The notes: generated from the letters alone by a model not told the origin. DNA of 15,774 bases from JBBITI01 sp037440885 (GCA_037440885.1 JBBITI010000061.1:1-15774); one strand, 5' to 3'. Positions 7,306 through 15,281 are shown, numbered from the stretch's first letter. Program-made: numbers and translations.

Positions 7306-7878
7306 ATGCTGTTACTGATAGACAACTACGATAGTTTCACATACAACCTTTTTCAATACTTGAGCGAACTCGGCGAAACGGTAAGGGTGGAACGAAACGA
7401 CAAGATTACCATCGACCAGATCGAAGCACTGCACCCGGAGAAAATAATTATTTCTCCCGGACCTTCGACACCCCAACAAGCCGGGATTTCAAACGATGTG
7501 ATTCGACAATTCGGTAGTAGACTGCCACTTCTCGGAGTATGCCTTGGTCACCAGTGCATCGGGTATTCTTTCGGCGGGATTGTAGCCCGCGCCGCGAAAA
7601 TCATGCACGGTAAATCCTCTTTAATATATCATAACAATTCCAGCGTATTTCAGGGCATGCCCAATCCATTCTCAGCAATCAGGTATCATTCCCTGGCTAT
7701 TCAACGATCAAATCTACCAGATTGCCTGGAGATCAGCGCCTGGACCGATGACGGTGAGATTATGGGCATCAGACACCGCCAGTATCCGGTCGCAGGAGTC
7801 CAATTCCACCCGGAATCATTCATGACCGAAAACGGCAAGCAGATACTGGGTAATTTTCTTAAGCTGTCTGCGACATGA
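7306..7878 (+). CDS. trpG: Anthranilate synthase component II, glutamine amidotransferase
   Basis: This subunit hydrolyses glutamine and passes ammonia to TrpE. At 190 residues it is a stand-alone class I amidotransferase domain. NYDSFTYN opens the protein (7-14), the oxyanion segment is SPGPSTP (50-56), the nucleophile Cys79 lies in GVCLGHQ, and the His168/Glu170 pair lies in QFHPES. There is no fusion to TrpD as found in enteric bacteria. It follows trpE by two bases with a GGAAGG site overlapping the trpE end. The same subunit could also serve a folate PabB enzyme, since this type is often shared. Confidence 0.94.
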   Translation: MLLLIDNYDSFTYNLFQYLSELGETVRVERNDKITIDQIEALHPEKIIISPGPSTPQQAGISNDVIRQFGSRLPLLGVCLGHQCIGYSFGGIVARAAKIMHGKSSLIYHNNSSVFQGMPNPFSAIRYHSLAIQRSNLPDCLEISAWTDDGEIMGIRHRQYPVAGVQFHPESFMTENGKQILGNFLKLSAT

Positions 7879-7929
7879 ATGACGGCACCATGATGAATAC
7901 TTTACATAACGTTTGCCCGGGAGAAACCG

Positions 7930-8979
7930 ATGATTAAAGAAGCGATCAAACACGTTGTAGAAGGACACTCTCTCTCCATCGAACAGGCGTCCCAGGTGAT
8001 GGAAGAAATCCTGGAGGGACAGGTTACCCCGTCACAATTCGGAGCGTTCGTAACCGCGCTCCGTTTAAAAGGAGAGACTGTCGAAGAAATCACCGGGCTG
8101 GTGCGTGCCATGCGAGCAAAAGCGGTACGCGTTAACGGAATGGGAAGGCTGGTTGACACCTGCGGGACGGGAGGGGACGGGGCATCCACATTTAACGTGT
8201 CCACAACCGCAGCTTTCGTGATAGCGGGTGCCGGAATTAAAGTTGCCAAGCACGGGAACCGGGCGATAAGCAGCCAGACCGGAAGCGCCGACGTTCTCGA
8301 AGCCCTGGGAGTCAAGATTGAACTGACGGCGGAACAGGTAGAACGTTGCCTCAACGAGGTAGGTATTGGTTTCATGTTCGCGCCGACTTTCCATCCTTCT
8401 ATGAAATATGCCGCCGGCCCCCGGCGGGAAATCGGCATCCGGACTGTCTTCAACATACTGGGACCGCTCAGCAATCCCGCCGGAGTAACAGCACAAGTCA
8501 TCGGGGTACCTTCGGAACAGATAGGGATCAAGGTCGCCCGCGCCATGACATTGCTGGGCACCAGGCATACATTAGTAGTCCACGGTTTAAACGGCATCGA
8601 TGAAATTTCGATTACGGATCACACGCGGATCTGGGAAATAATCGAACAGCAAATCACCGACTATTACATCAATCCGGAAGATTTCGGCTATCACAAGGCT
8701 CCTCTGAGTGCAGTGAAGGGAGGAACAGCGACGGAAAACGCCGGTATCTTACGCAGGGTTCTGAGTGGCGCCAAAGGGGCGCCACGGGATATGACCGTTA
8801 TGAATGCGGCTGCCGGGATCATGGCCGGGACGGACCAAATTCCGGATACGAAAACAGAAGGAATCAAGATGCTGGTCAAATGTGCACGGACAGCGGAAGA
8901 GGCGATCGACAGCGGAAGTGCCCTGGAAAAACTGGAGAGATTGATCACTTTTACAGAAAATCTAAAACCATTAACGTGA
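7930..8979 (+). CDS. trpD: Anthranilate phosphoribosyltransferase
   Basis: TrpD joins anthranilate to PRPP, giving phosphoribosyl-anthranilate and pyrophosphate. The 349-residue protein has the family's helical N-terminal domain and the PRPP loop CGTGGDGASTFNVST (about 78-92). KHGNR (107-111) lies in the anthranilate/PRPP cleft, and a DE metal-binding pair lies in GIDEIS. GGGAG stands seven bases before the ATG. The 51-base gap to trpG is the largest inside the operon; I see no promoter or terminator in it. Length and motifs are normal. Confidence 0.96.
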   Translation: MIKEAIKHVVEGHSLSIEQASQVMEEILEGQVTPSQFGAFVTALRLKGETVEEITGLVRAMRAKAVRVNGMGRLVDTCGTGGDGASTFNVSTTAAFVIAGAGIKVAKHGNRAISSQTGSADVLEALGVKIELTAEQVERCLNEVGIGFMFAPTFHPSMKYAAGPRREIGIRTVFNILGPLSNPAGVTAQVIGVPSEQIGIKVARAMTLLGTRHTLVVHGLNGIDEISITDHTRIWEIIEQQITDYYINPEDFGYHKAPLSAVKGGTATENAGILRRVLSGAKGAPRDMTVMNAAAGIMAGTDQIPDTKTEGIKMLVKCARTAEEAIDSGSALEKLERLITFTENLKPLT

Positions 8980-8990
8980 AGAGATTCGAG

Positions 8991-9767
8991 ATGATACTAA
9001 CTGATATCCTGGATAACAAGAGAATCGAACTGGCAGAAACAAAAAAAAGACTGCCCCTTCGGGAATTAGAAGTACGAGCAGCAAACAGTCCGGCACCTCG
9101 CGATTTTATCGCAGTTCTGAAAGGCACGGACATGAAAATAATTGCGGAAATCAAAAGGGCTTCGCCTTCAAAGGGAACGATCGCGGCGGACATCGACCCG
9201 ATCGCGGTCGCCAGGATTTTCGCACGACACGGAGCCGCGGCGATATCGGTACTAACCGAGGCCAGATATTTCATGGGGAACATCGAGTTCCTTAGCGCCA
9301 TCAATAGTGCTCTTGGAGAATCCAGACCGCCACTGCTACGGAAAGATTTTTTATTCGATCCATACCAGATATATGAGGCGAGAACATATGGAGCAGACGC
9401 GGTCCTATTAATTGCCAGAATTGTACCGCCGCAGGAACTACAGATGCTTATTGCTTTAACCAGGGAATTAAAAATGGAAGCTCTCGTAGAAGTTCACAAC
9501 GAGGCAGAAATCAATACGGCAGTTGAAAGTGGAGCAGCGATTATCGGGATCAATAATCGCGACCTCGACACTTTCAGAGTCGACTTGAAAACCACGGAAA
9601 GGCTGAGGGGAAGAATCCCTGACGATAAAATCGTGGTTAGCGAGAGCGGTATCCGGGATCGTACAGATATCGCATACTTACGGGATTGCCGCGTTGATGC
9701 CGTACTGATCGGCGAAGCCCTGATAGCGGCACCCGATATTGCGGCCAAAATGAGGGAACTATTATGA
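8991..9767 (+). CDS. trpC: Indole-3-glycerol phosphate synthase
   Basis: TrpC closes the indole ring of carboxyphenylamino-deoxyribulose phosphate with loss of CO2. The 258-residue TIM barrel keeps the catalytic set: Glu53 and Lys55 in AEIKRASPSKG, Lys118 in LLRKDF, Glu168 in EALVEVH, Asn189 in GINNRDL and Ser219 in SESGI. It is a single-domain enzyme, not fused to TrpF. ATG at 8991 gives the usual MIL-type N-terminus and has AAGAG seven bases upstream. A GTG at 8976 overlapping the trpD stop as GTGA is possible but has no ribosome binding site and would add five residues. It ends in an ATGA overlap with trpF. Confidence 0.95.
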   Translation: MILTDILDNKRIELAETKKRLPLRELEVRAANSPAPRDFIAVLKGTDMKIIAEIKRASPSKGTIAADIDPIAVARIFARHGAAAISVLTEARYFMGNIEFLSAINSALGESRPPLLRKDFLFDPYQIYEARTYGADAVLLIARIVPPQELQMLIALTRELKMEALVEVHNEAEINTAVESGAAIIGINNRDLDTFRVDLKTTERLRGRIPDDKIVVSESGIRDRTDIAYLRDCRVDAVLIGEALIAAPDIAAKMRELL

Positions 9768-10450
9768 CGCGGGTAAAAATCTGCGGGTTGTCGGATATGG
9801 AAACGGCTCTGTTCGCCGCTGAATGCGGAGCGGATCTACTCGGCTTTGTCTTTGCACAAAGCCGGCGTCAAGTGACTCCTGATACTGTCGTTAACATCGT
9901 TAATGCAGTCAAGAGCAAGCATCCCAAAGTCGAAACTATCGGTGTATTTGCCAATTCGCCAATTTCTGAAATGAACGCCATCGCTGATTACTGTAGGCTG
10001 GATCGGGTACAGCTCAGCGGAGGCGAAAGCTGGCAATATTGCCAGCAGACCAAAAAGCCGATCATCAAGGTTATCCACGTCAAGCCAGACACCAGGGTTG
10101 AAAATATCATTGCCTCGATAGTAGCAGGAAACCGGTTAGCAGAAGGGAGAATAATGACGTTCTTACTGGACAGCAAGAGCACAGATGATAGACCCGGGGG
10201 TACCGGGCAGATCTTCGATTGGGCAATTGCGCGACACATTTCCCGGAAGTTTCCGGTATTTATTGCCGGAGGATTGAATACCCGGAACATCAACCGATTA
10301 ATAACTGAAGTCAATCCTTTCGGGGTCGATGTCTCGAGCGGGGTCGAGACGGACGGGAAAAAAGATTTAAGCAAAATCAGAGCATTCATCCAGATGATAC
10401 GACAGAAACAAGCGAGCAACCGGAATCAAGGAAAACATGATGAAGAATAA
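9764..10450 (+). CDS. trpF: Phosphoribosylanthranilate isomerase
   Basis: TrpF performs the Amadori rearrangement of phosphoribosyl-anthranilate. The 228-residue barrel has the catalytic Cys7 in VKICGL, the acid Asp136 in FLLDS, a phosphate-binding part IAGGLN (167-172) and the closing GVDVSSGVE (187-194). The segment usually written VQLHG reads VQLSGGE (82-88), so the His is a Ser. The C-terminus carries about fifteen extra polar residues (from QKQASNR on), part of which is coded in the 14-base overlap with trpB. Its start overlaps the trpC stop as ATGA, which suggests translational coupling. Confidence 0.93.
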   Translation: MTRVKICGLSDMETALFAAECGADLLGFVFAQSRRQVTPDTVVNIVNAVKSKHPKVETIGVFANSPISEMNAIADYCRLDRVQLSGGESWQYCQQTKKPIIKVIHVKPDTRVENIIASIVAGNRLAEGRIMTFLLDSKSTDDRPGGTGQIFDWAIARHISRKFPVFIAGGLNTRNINRLITEVNPFGVDVSSGVETDGKKDLSKIRAFIQMIRQKQASNRNQGKHDEE

Positions 10451-11666
10451 CAAAACAAACAATTCGATTTCCAAAAAGGGCTTACCGGATTCGAGAGGAT
10501 ACTTCGGAGATTACGGAGGGCGATTCGTCCCGGAAACGATTGTCCCGGTATTGGACGAATTAACGACGGCATATGAAAATGCCCGAAATAATCCCGGGTT
10601 CTGGTCGGAGTTCGAGCAACTTTCGAGATCCTTTTCCGGTCGACCGACGGCACTATATTACGCGGCACACCTTACAGAGCACTGCCGGGGAGCGCGCATC
10701 TACTTAAAACGCGAGGATTTAGCCCACACCGGAGCACACAAAATCAACAATGCCCTTGGCCAAGGTTTACTGGCAAAAAAAACGGGGAAACGCAGGATTG
10801 TGGCAGAGACCGGTGCCGGCCAGCACGGTGTCGCTACAGCGGCTGTTTGTGCGATGCTAGGTCTCGATTGCATCGTGTATATGGGAGAAGAAGATGTCCG
10901 GCGCCAGTCACTCAACGTGTTTCGCATGAAGCTAATGCACGCTGAAGTCAAACCGGTTTCCAGCGGGAGCCGGACTTTGAAAGATGCGATCAACGAGGCT
11001 TTCCGCGACTGGGTCAGCAATGCGAGAGATACGTATTATCTGCTGGGTTCCGTCGTCGGCCCCCATCCCTACCCGATGATGGTGCGAGACTTCCAATCGG
11101 TGATCGGGAAGGAAACCCGACAACAAATCCTTGCACAGGCCGGGAAACTGCCAGAGTACATAGTTGCTTGTGTCGGCGGCGGCAGCAACGCCATCGGGAT
11201 ATTTCACCCGTTCCTGGATGATACCGGAGTCCGGCTAATCGGGGTGGAAGCGGGGGGAAAGGGGTTGCATACCGGCATGCATGCCGCCACGCTCAATACC
11301 GGCAGCACCGGCGTACTGCACGGCACGAAGTCCTATGTACTGCAGGATGATTTCGGACAAATTAGGGAGACCCACAGTATTTCCGCCGGGCTCGACTACC
11401 CGGGAGTAGGGCCGGAACACAGTCACCTGAAAGACACCGGTCGCGCAGAATATGTGGCGGTCGACGACCGGGAGGCGTTAGAGGGAGTTCAACTGCTCTG
11501 CCGTACTGAGGGAATCATTCCGGCGATGGAATCCGCTCATGCAGTATCTTACGCAGCGAAGCTAGCTGCCTCTCTGGACAGAGAGAAAATTATCATCATC
11601 AATCTCTCCGGCAGAGGTGACAAAGACATCGGAATCGTCGCCGAAGCGCTGGGGGTAGCTTTATGA
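10437..11666 (+). CDS. trpB: Tryptophan synthase beta chain
   Basis: TrpB condenses indole, channelled from TrpA, with serine using pyridoxal phosphate. The 409-residue chain has GDYGGRFVPE near the start, the PLP lysine Lys102 in HTGAHKINN, catalytic Glu124 in AETGAGQHG, the phosphate-binding loop GGGSN (247-251), and a C-terminal GRGDKDIG segment. Length and motifs fit the standard TrpB1 type that works with TrpA. The first fifteen residues are a polar extension. Two adjacent ATGs (10437 and 10440) follow AAGGA; the second has the better spacing of seven bases. The start overlaps the end of trpF. Confidence 0.96.
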   Translation: MMKNNKTNNSISKKGLPDSRGYFGDYGGRFVPETIVPVLDELTTAYENARNNPGFWSEFEQLSRSFSGRPTALYYAAHLTEHCRGARIYLKREDLAHTGAHKINNALGQGLLAKKTGKRRIVAETGAGQHGVATAAVCAMLGLDCIVYMGEEDVRRQSLNVFRMKLMHAEVKPVSSGSRTLKDAINEAFRDWVSNARDTYYLLGSVVGPHPYPMMVRDFQSVIGKETRQQILAQAGKLPEYIVACVGGGSNAIGIFHPFLDDTGVRLIGVEAGGKGLHTGMHAATLNTGSTGVLHGTKSYVLQDDFGQIRETHSISAGLDYPGVGPEHSHLKDTGRAEYVAVDDREALEGVQLLCRTEGIIPAMESAHAVSYAAKLAASLDREKIIIINLSGRGDKDIGIVAEALGVAL

Positions 11667-12442
11667 GTAATATTTCGCGGGTTTTTCAGCAGCACCACAA
11701 GGCGTTAATCGCTTACGTGACAGCAGGCTATCCGACGCCGCAGATCACCCTGGAAGCGATACCGTTACTGGCAGAAACAGGTTGTGACATTGTGGAAATC
11801 GGCATTCCTTTTTCCGACCCGCTGGCCGATGGGACGACGATCCAGAAAGCCAGCTCCGTAGCTTTACATAACGGCATAACCCCGGTGGCTTGTCTGGAGA
11901 TGGTACGGCAAATCCGCAAGCGGACCAGAGTGCCGCTGGTTTTCATGTCGTATTACAATCCGGTTTATAGATTCGGCATCGACAAATTCATCCAAACTTG
12001 CACGTCGGCAGGAGTTGACGGACTGATCATTCCCGACCTGCCTCCCGAGGAGGGTGCAGTTTTAGAAACGACTACCGTGCAAAATAATATGGATCTTATT
12101 TATCTTGCTGCACCGACAAGCACCGAAGAAAGGATTAAAACGATCGCCAGTCATTCCAGAGGTTTTATTTACCTTGTTTCCGTCACCGGAGTTACCGGAA
12201 CCAGGGACGCGATGCCGGCTGATCTAGTACAATTTGCCAGTGCCGTCAGGAAACTGGCGACCAAGCCGTTATGTATTGGTTTCGGTATTTCGACACCGGA
12301 ACAGGTCAGGCAGATCGCCCGCTTCGCGGACGGAGTAATCATCGGGAGCCGGATTGTCCAGATCATGGAAAAACCTGACTGGAAAACAGAAATTGTGAGA
12401 TTCATCAAGTCGGTCAGGCAGGCATTAGACAGCGAAAGCTAA
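11663..12442 (+). CDS. trpA: Tryptophan synthase alpha chain
   Basis: TrpA cleaves indole-3-glycerol phosphate and hands indole to TrpB. The 259-residue barrel has the catalytic Glu45 in VEIGIPF and Asp56 in PLADGTT, the matching pair to Glu49 and Asp60 of the enteric enzyme. It also has the loop GFIYLVSVTGVTGTR and the phosphate site GFGIST. It starts within an ATGA overlap with the trpB stop, an arrangement suited to equal production of both subunits. It is the last gene of the operon. A small inverted repeat around its stop (12434-12448) has no clear T run after it, and the convergent macrodomain gene ends only 34 bases away. Confidence 0.96.
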   Translation: MSNISRVFQQHHKALIAYVTAGYPTPQITLEAIPLLAETGCDIVEIGIPFSDPLADGTTIQKASSVALHNGITPVACLEMVRQIRKRTRVPLVFMSYYNPVYRFGIDKFIQTCTSAGVDGLIIPDLPPEEGAVLETTTVQNNMDLIYLAAPTSTEERIKTIASHSRGFIYLVSVTGVTGTRDAMPADLVQFASAVRKLATKPLCIGFGISTPEQVRQIARFADGVIIGSRIVQIMEKPDWKTEIVRFIKSVRQALDSES

Positions 12443-12476
12443 GCTTTCAAGACGCTTGTATTTTGGAAAGGCAGAA

Positions 12477-13031
12477 TCAAGATTCGCCTGCCAGCGAGAG
12501 GAAAGCAATCTCATAAGCCCGGTAATTGGACTGGCCGTATAAAACAAAGATGACTTCGCCAAGCGTCGTGTTGTGCCGTACCAGGAAATCATAGACCGTT
12601 TTCAACGCGATCCGGGCGGCTTCGGTCACCGGATAGTTATAGGCACCGGTACTGATAGAAGGAAAAGAGATACTTTTAATTTTATTGTACACGGCTAATT
12701 CCAGACTATTACGATAAGCAACGGCGAGTAATTCCGGTTCATGATACCGGCCTCCACGCCATACCGGACCGACAGTATGGATCACATACCTGGCTTTTAA
12801 ATTCCCACCCGTGGTTATTACTGCTTGCCCGGCAGGTAACCGTCCCTGACGAGCGATAATTTCTTTACACTCTTCAAGGATCGATGGCCCACCCGCTTGA
12901 TGAATAGCACCGTCAACCCCCCCCCCTCCCATCAGACCGGGATTAGCGGCATTCACGATGGCTTCGGTAGCCTGGACAGTGATATCGCCCTGTATTATCT
13001 CCAACCGGGAATTATTAATGATTTTCTCCAC
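12477..13031 (-). CDS. Macrodomain protein, MacroD/YmdB-like ADP-ribose deacylase
   Basis: The 184-residue single-domain protein fits the MacroD/YmdB group, which hydrolyses O-acetyl-ADP-ribose and removes mono-ADP-ribose from acidic residues. The motifs are in order: GDIT with adenine-binding Asp16, IVNAANP (25-31, Asn27 and Asn30), the glycine loop and catalytic aspartate in MGGGGVDGAIH (Asp40), VIHTVGPVW (83-91) and SISTGAYNYP (125-134). GTG is the start; AGGA lies nine bases upstream. It overlaps the 3' end of the sirtuin gene by 17 bases, so the two are probably translated together, and the sirtuin product O-acetyl-ADP-ribose is a plausible substrate. The codons of the glycine loop form a run of ten G. 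Confidence 0.9.
   Translation of the reverse strand: MEKIINNSRLEIIQGDITVQATEAIVNAANPGLMGGGGVDGAIHQAGGPSILEECKEIIARQGRLPAGQAVITTGGNLKARYVIHTVGPVWRGGRYHEPELLAVAYRNSLELAVYNKIKSISFPSISTGAYNYPVTEAARIALKTVYDFLVRHNTTLGEVIFVLYGQSNYRAYEIAFLSLAGES
12917..12926 (+). repeat. Homopolymer run of ten C (G10 on the coding strand)
   Basis: Ten consecutive C stand inside the macrodomain gene, coding GGA GGG GGG GGG G in the ligand loop. Runs of this length are prone to slippage, which would shift the frame after about residue 38. Synonymous glycine codons could have avoided the run. Confidence 0.95.
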
Positions 13032-13848
13032 CGTTTGTTTTCCTATTTTGCGTTAGTTTGTTAACTTCATCTACTATCGCCGGTAAAATTTCCCCGGTCC
13101 TTCCCAGGATAATATAGTCGGAAATACGAGCCCTGGTGAGCGGGGTTGGTTCAGCGTTTATTTCAATAACCTTTACGCCACGGTTTCTTTTGGCAATTTC
13201 CGGCAAGCTGGCAAAAGGATAGACAACTGCCGAAGTACCGCAAATCAGCATCAGATCGCATTTACTGGCTTCCACAAAGCTATTTCGAGCGACATCTTGC
13301 GGAATCGGTTCGCCAAAAAACACGGTATCAGATTTAAGCACGCCTTTGCAGTGCGGACAAAGCGGAGGCAGTCGGTCTTCTCTTTGCAGTTTATCCAGAT
13401 CAAATTGTTCACGAAAAAAACGATGACCGCAATCCAGACACCTGAGTTTCAGAAAGCTGCCGTGGTACTCCAGGACATGACGGGAACCGGATTTCTCGTG
13501 CAGGGCATCGATATTTTGTGTGATCAGGCATTTGATAATACCGGCTTTCTCCAGTTCCGCCAGGGCAAGATGACCGGAATTCGGCCGGGCTTCCCAGAGA
13601 TTACCCAGCCCGGGACCACGTGCAGTCGATGACTCTCGCCACCACCTTTTCGGATCTTCAAGGAACAGTTCATAACTCCGGTAGGCTCTTTTCTCAGCTT
13701 CCGGGTCTTTTGTCCAGATACCCGAAGGCCCGCGGAAATCACTTATACCCGATTCGGTAGAAATCCCGGCACCAGTTAAGGCGATAGCATATTTAGAATT
13801 AACGAGATCAAGCGATACTCTGCTTATCAAAACACTATTATCCGACAT
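13015..13848 (-). CDS. Sirtuin, NAD-dependent protein deacylase
   Basis: Sirtuins remove acetyl or related groups from lysines, using NAD and releasing nicotinamide and O-acyl-ADP-ribose. The 277-residue protein has the NAD loop GAGISTESGISDFRG (26-40), TQNID (110-114), catalytic His129 in YHGS, a zinc site of Cys137, Cys140, Cys164 and Cys167, FFGE (177-180) and GTS (204-206). The Tyr-x-x-Arg pair that recognises succinyl groups in class III enzymes is not evident: the corresponding stretch reads DPKRWWRES. Deacetylation is therefore more likely than desuccinylation. I chose ATG at 13848. A TTG at 13908 with GGAG four bases before it would add a hydrophobic 20-residue segment, but it would run over the likely promoter. 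It overlaps the macrodomain gene. Confidence 0.9.
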   Translation of the reverse strand: MSDNSVLISRVSLDLVNSKYAIALTGAGISTESGISDFRGPSGIWTKDPEAEKRAYRSYELFLEDPKRWWRESSTARGPGLGNLWEARPNSGHLALAELEKAGIIKCLITQNIDALHEKSGSRHVLEYHGSFLKLRCLDCGHRFFREQFDLDKLQREDRLPPLCPHCKGVLKSDTVFFGEPIPQDVARNSFVEASKCDLMLICGTSAVVYPFASLPEIAKRNRGVKVIEINAEPTPLTRARISDYIILGRTGEILPAIVDEVNKLTQNRKTNGGENH

Positions 13849-13856
13849 CGCGATAC

Positions 13857-13886
13857 ATAATAATATTAATACTGCCCACTTAACAA
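13857..13886 (-). promoter_or_regulatory. Possible sirtuin promoter giving a leaderless mRNA
   Basis: On the minus strand TTGTTA (13886-13881) and TATTAT (13862-13857) are separated by 18 bases. Only eight bases separate the -10 from ATG 13848, and no ribosome binding site is present, so the transcript would begin at or next to the start codon. This depends on the start choice. Confidence 0.4.
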
Positions 13887-13909
13887 ACCCGACATCAATA
13901 ACACTCAAT

Positions 13910-13939
13910 TTGCTCCATCAATAATTGTAAGCCTATAAT
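13910..13939 (+). promoter_or_regulatory. Probable promoter of the right-hand MFS gene
   Basis: A perfect TATAAT (13934-13939) follows TTGCTC (13910-13915) at 18 bases. Transcription would start near 13946 and include the hairpin at 13959-13982 in the leader. Confidence 0.5.
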
Positions 13940-13958
13940 CATAGATAATTCTCAGCAA

Positions 13959-13982
13959 GACCGGGGAATCCATTTCCCGGTC
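13959..13982 (+). promoter_or_regulatory. Strong hairpin in the MFS leader
   Basis: A ten-base stem with one G-T pair (13959-13968 with 13973-13982) closes a TCCA loop, followed by TATTTATT, just 13 bases before the ATG. It lies between divergent genes, so it is not an end-of-gene terminator. It could act as an attenuator or translation control element, or as a block to antisense reading. The T run after it is weak. Confidence 0.5.
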
Positions 13983-13995
13983 TATTTATTAAGAT

Positions 13996-15270
13996 ATGGA
14001 CAAAGGACAAAATTTGTCTGACATCTCAGGAACACAAAAAAAAGCGCCCTTTTTTTACGGGTGGTGGATCGTTATTTCCGCTGCGCTGTTACGATTTTTC
14101 AGCGGTGGAACTTTTTATTACGGGTTTTCCGTTTTTTTTAACCCGATACGGGAAACATTCGGGTGGAATGCAGCGACAACTTCTGTTGCTTTCACGCTAC
14201 GCAGTATTGAAACCGGGGTCTTCAGCCCGGTTGTGGGGGCATTAGCGGATAAAATTGCGCCGCGCAAGCTACTGATTGCCGGATGGAGCATTATCGGTGC
14301 CGGTTTTCTTTTATTAAGCCGGATTGATTCTCTGTGGACATTCTACGGTACATTTGTACTAATAGCCATCGGGATGAGTCTGGGCACCGGATTGGTGATG
14401 AACACTACAGTCGCTAACTGGTTCACCAGAAAACGCAGCCGTGCTCTAGCTATCACATTTATCGGCCCGGGAGTCTGCGGTATTCTGGCGCCCCTGTTAG
14501 CAATTTCAGTGGGAGAATTTGGGTGGCGGCAAACCCTGATGGTAATGGGATTCAGCCTTTGGGCGATCGGAATTCCACTATGTCTCCTGTTCCGCGATAA
14601 ACCGGAGAATTACGGTTATCTGCCGGACGGAGAACCGCTACCAGACAAAAATAACGGAAAGATTCTTGCCAACAAGCCGCTGATTACCGGACTGACCGCA
14701 AAAGAAGCAATACGCACGCGTGCATTCTGGATGATATCGCTGACCCAGTTATTCCAGCAGATAGGCACTTCCGCGGTATCGGTGCATATCGTTCCGTTCC
14801 TGGAAAGCGTGGGGGTGGCGCGAGCGGTCGCCGCGCTCGCAGTGACAGGTATGACCGCAAGTTCTCTGTTCGGCAGGCTGGGTTTCGGTTTTTTAGGTGA
14901 TTACACTAATAAGCGCAACCTGATTGCATTATCCATAATACTACAGATCATGGGCCTTCTCTTTTTCTCTTTTATTACTCAGAACACTATCTGGCTACTG
15001 GTATTCTTTTTATTGACTTATGGCCCGGGATTCGGCGGCCCAATTCCTTTGTGGCCAGCACTGCAGGCAGACTATTTCGGTACAAAAAGCTTCGGAACAA
15101 TAATGGGGTTGCTAACGCTGACCAGTGTCATCGGAGGCCTGGCCAGCCCGGTGATTGCAGGCAGCATCTACGACATAACCGGCAGTTACCGCCTGGCATG
15201 GTATCTATGCATCGCGGTAACGATTCCGGCAATACCGCTCGTTCTTCTAGCACGACCGCCGAAATCCTGA
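13996..15270 (+). CDS. MFS transporter, oxalate/formate- or monocarboxylate-like
   Basis: The 424-residue membrane protein has about twelve hydrophobic segments. FYGWWIV (20-26) opens the first helix, as in many oxalate:formate antiporter- and monocarboxylate-type carriers. The family signature between helices 2 and 3 reads GALADKIAPRK (81-91). A polar loop of about 30 residues (near 205-235, containing DKPENYGYLPDGEPLPDKNN) joins the halves. The substrate is unknown; an organic anion is the best guess. The ATG at 13996 has no ribosome binding site. A TTG at 14014 in the same frame has AAAGGA six bases upstream and would shorten the protein by six residues, so the start is uncertain. A run of eight A then seven T lies in the first codons (14036-14056). 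No terminator is visible before the next gene. Confidence 0.85.
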   Translation: MDKGQNLSDISGTQKKAPFFYGWWIVISAALLRFFSGGTFYYGFSVFFNPIRETFGWNAATTSVAFTLRSIETGVFSPVVGALADKIAPRKLLIAGWSIIGAGFLLLSRIDSLWTFYGTFVLIAIGMSLGTGLVMNTTVANWFTRKRSRALAITFIGPGVCGILAPLLAISVGEFGWRQTLMVMGFSLWAIGIPLCLLFRDKPENYGYLPDGEPLPDKNNGKILANKPLITGLTAKEAIRTRAFWMISLTQLFQQIGTSAVSVHIVPFLESVGVARAVAALAVTGMTASSLFGRLGFGFLGDYTNKRNLIALSIILQIMGLLFFSFITQNTIWLLVFFLLTYGPGFGGPIPLWPALQADYFGTKSFGTIMGLLTLTSVIGGLASPVIAGSIYDITGSYRLAWYLCIAVTIPAIPLVLLARPPKS

Positions 15271-15281
15271 ACCGGTCTTAT

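Noticed and set aside
7902..8597. Long minus-strand open frame (231 codons) opposite trpD
   Set aside because: It lies almost entirely over trpD, whose motifs are intact, shows Ser/Pro/Thr/Ala-rich composition typical of an antisense shadow, and has no recognisable domain.
8880..8990. Longer trpC start points upstream of 8991, including a GTG overlapping the trpD stop
   Set aside because: No ribosome binding site before them, and the extension does not resemble a TrpC N-terminus. ATG 8991 gives the normal length.
12434..12448. Inverted repeat at the end of trpA as an intrinsic terminator
   Set aside because: The stem can form only five or six pairs with a very small loop and there is no T run after it.
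13849..13908. N-terminal signal-like or membrane segment on the sirtuin from a TTG start
   Set aside because: Sirtuins act in the cytoplasm, the segment is encoded by A/T-rich promoter-like DNA, and the NAD loop is at a normal distance from ATG 13848. The GGAG near the TTG keeps this open but less likely.
14036..14056. A8/T7 inverted tract at the start of the right-hand MFS gene as a terminator or slippage switch
   Set aside because: It is inside coding sequence, the A-T stem is weak, and Lys/Phe codons explain the runs.
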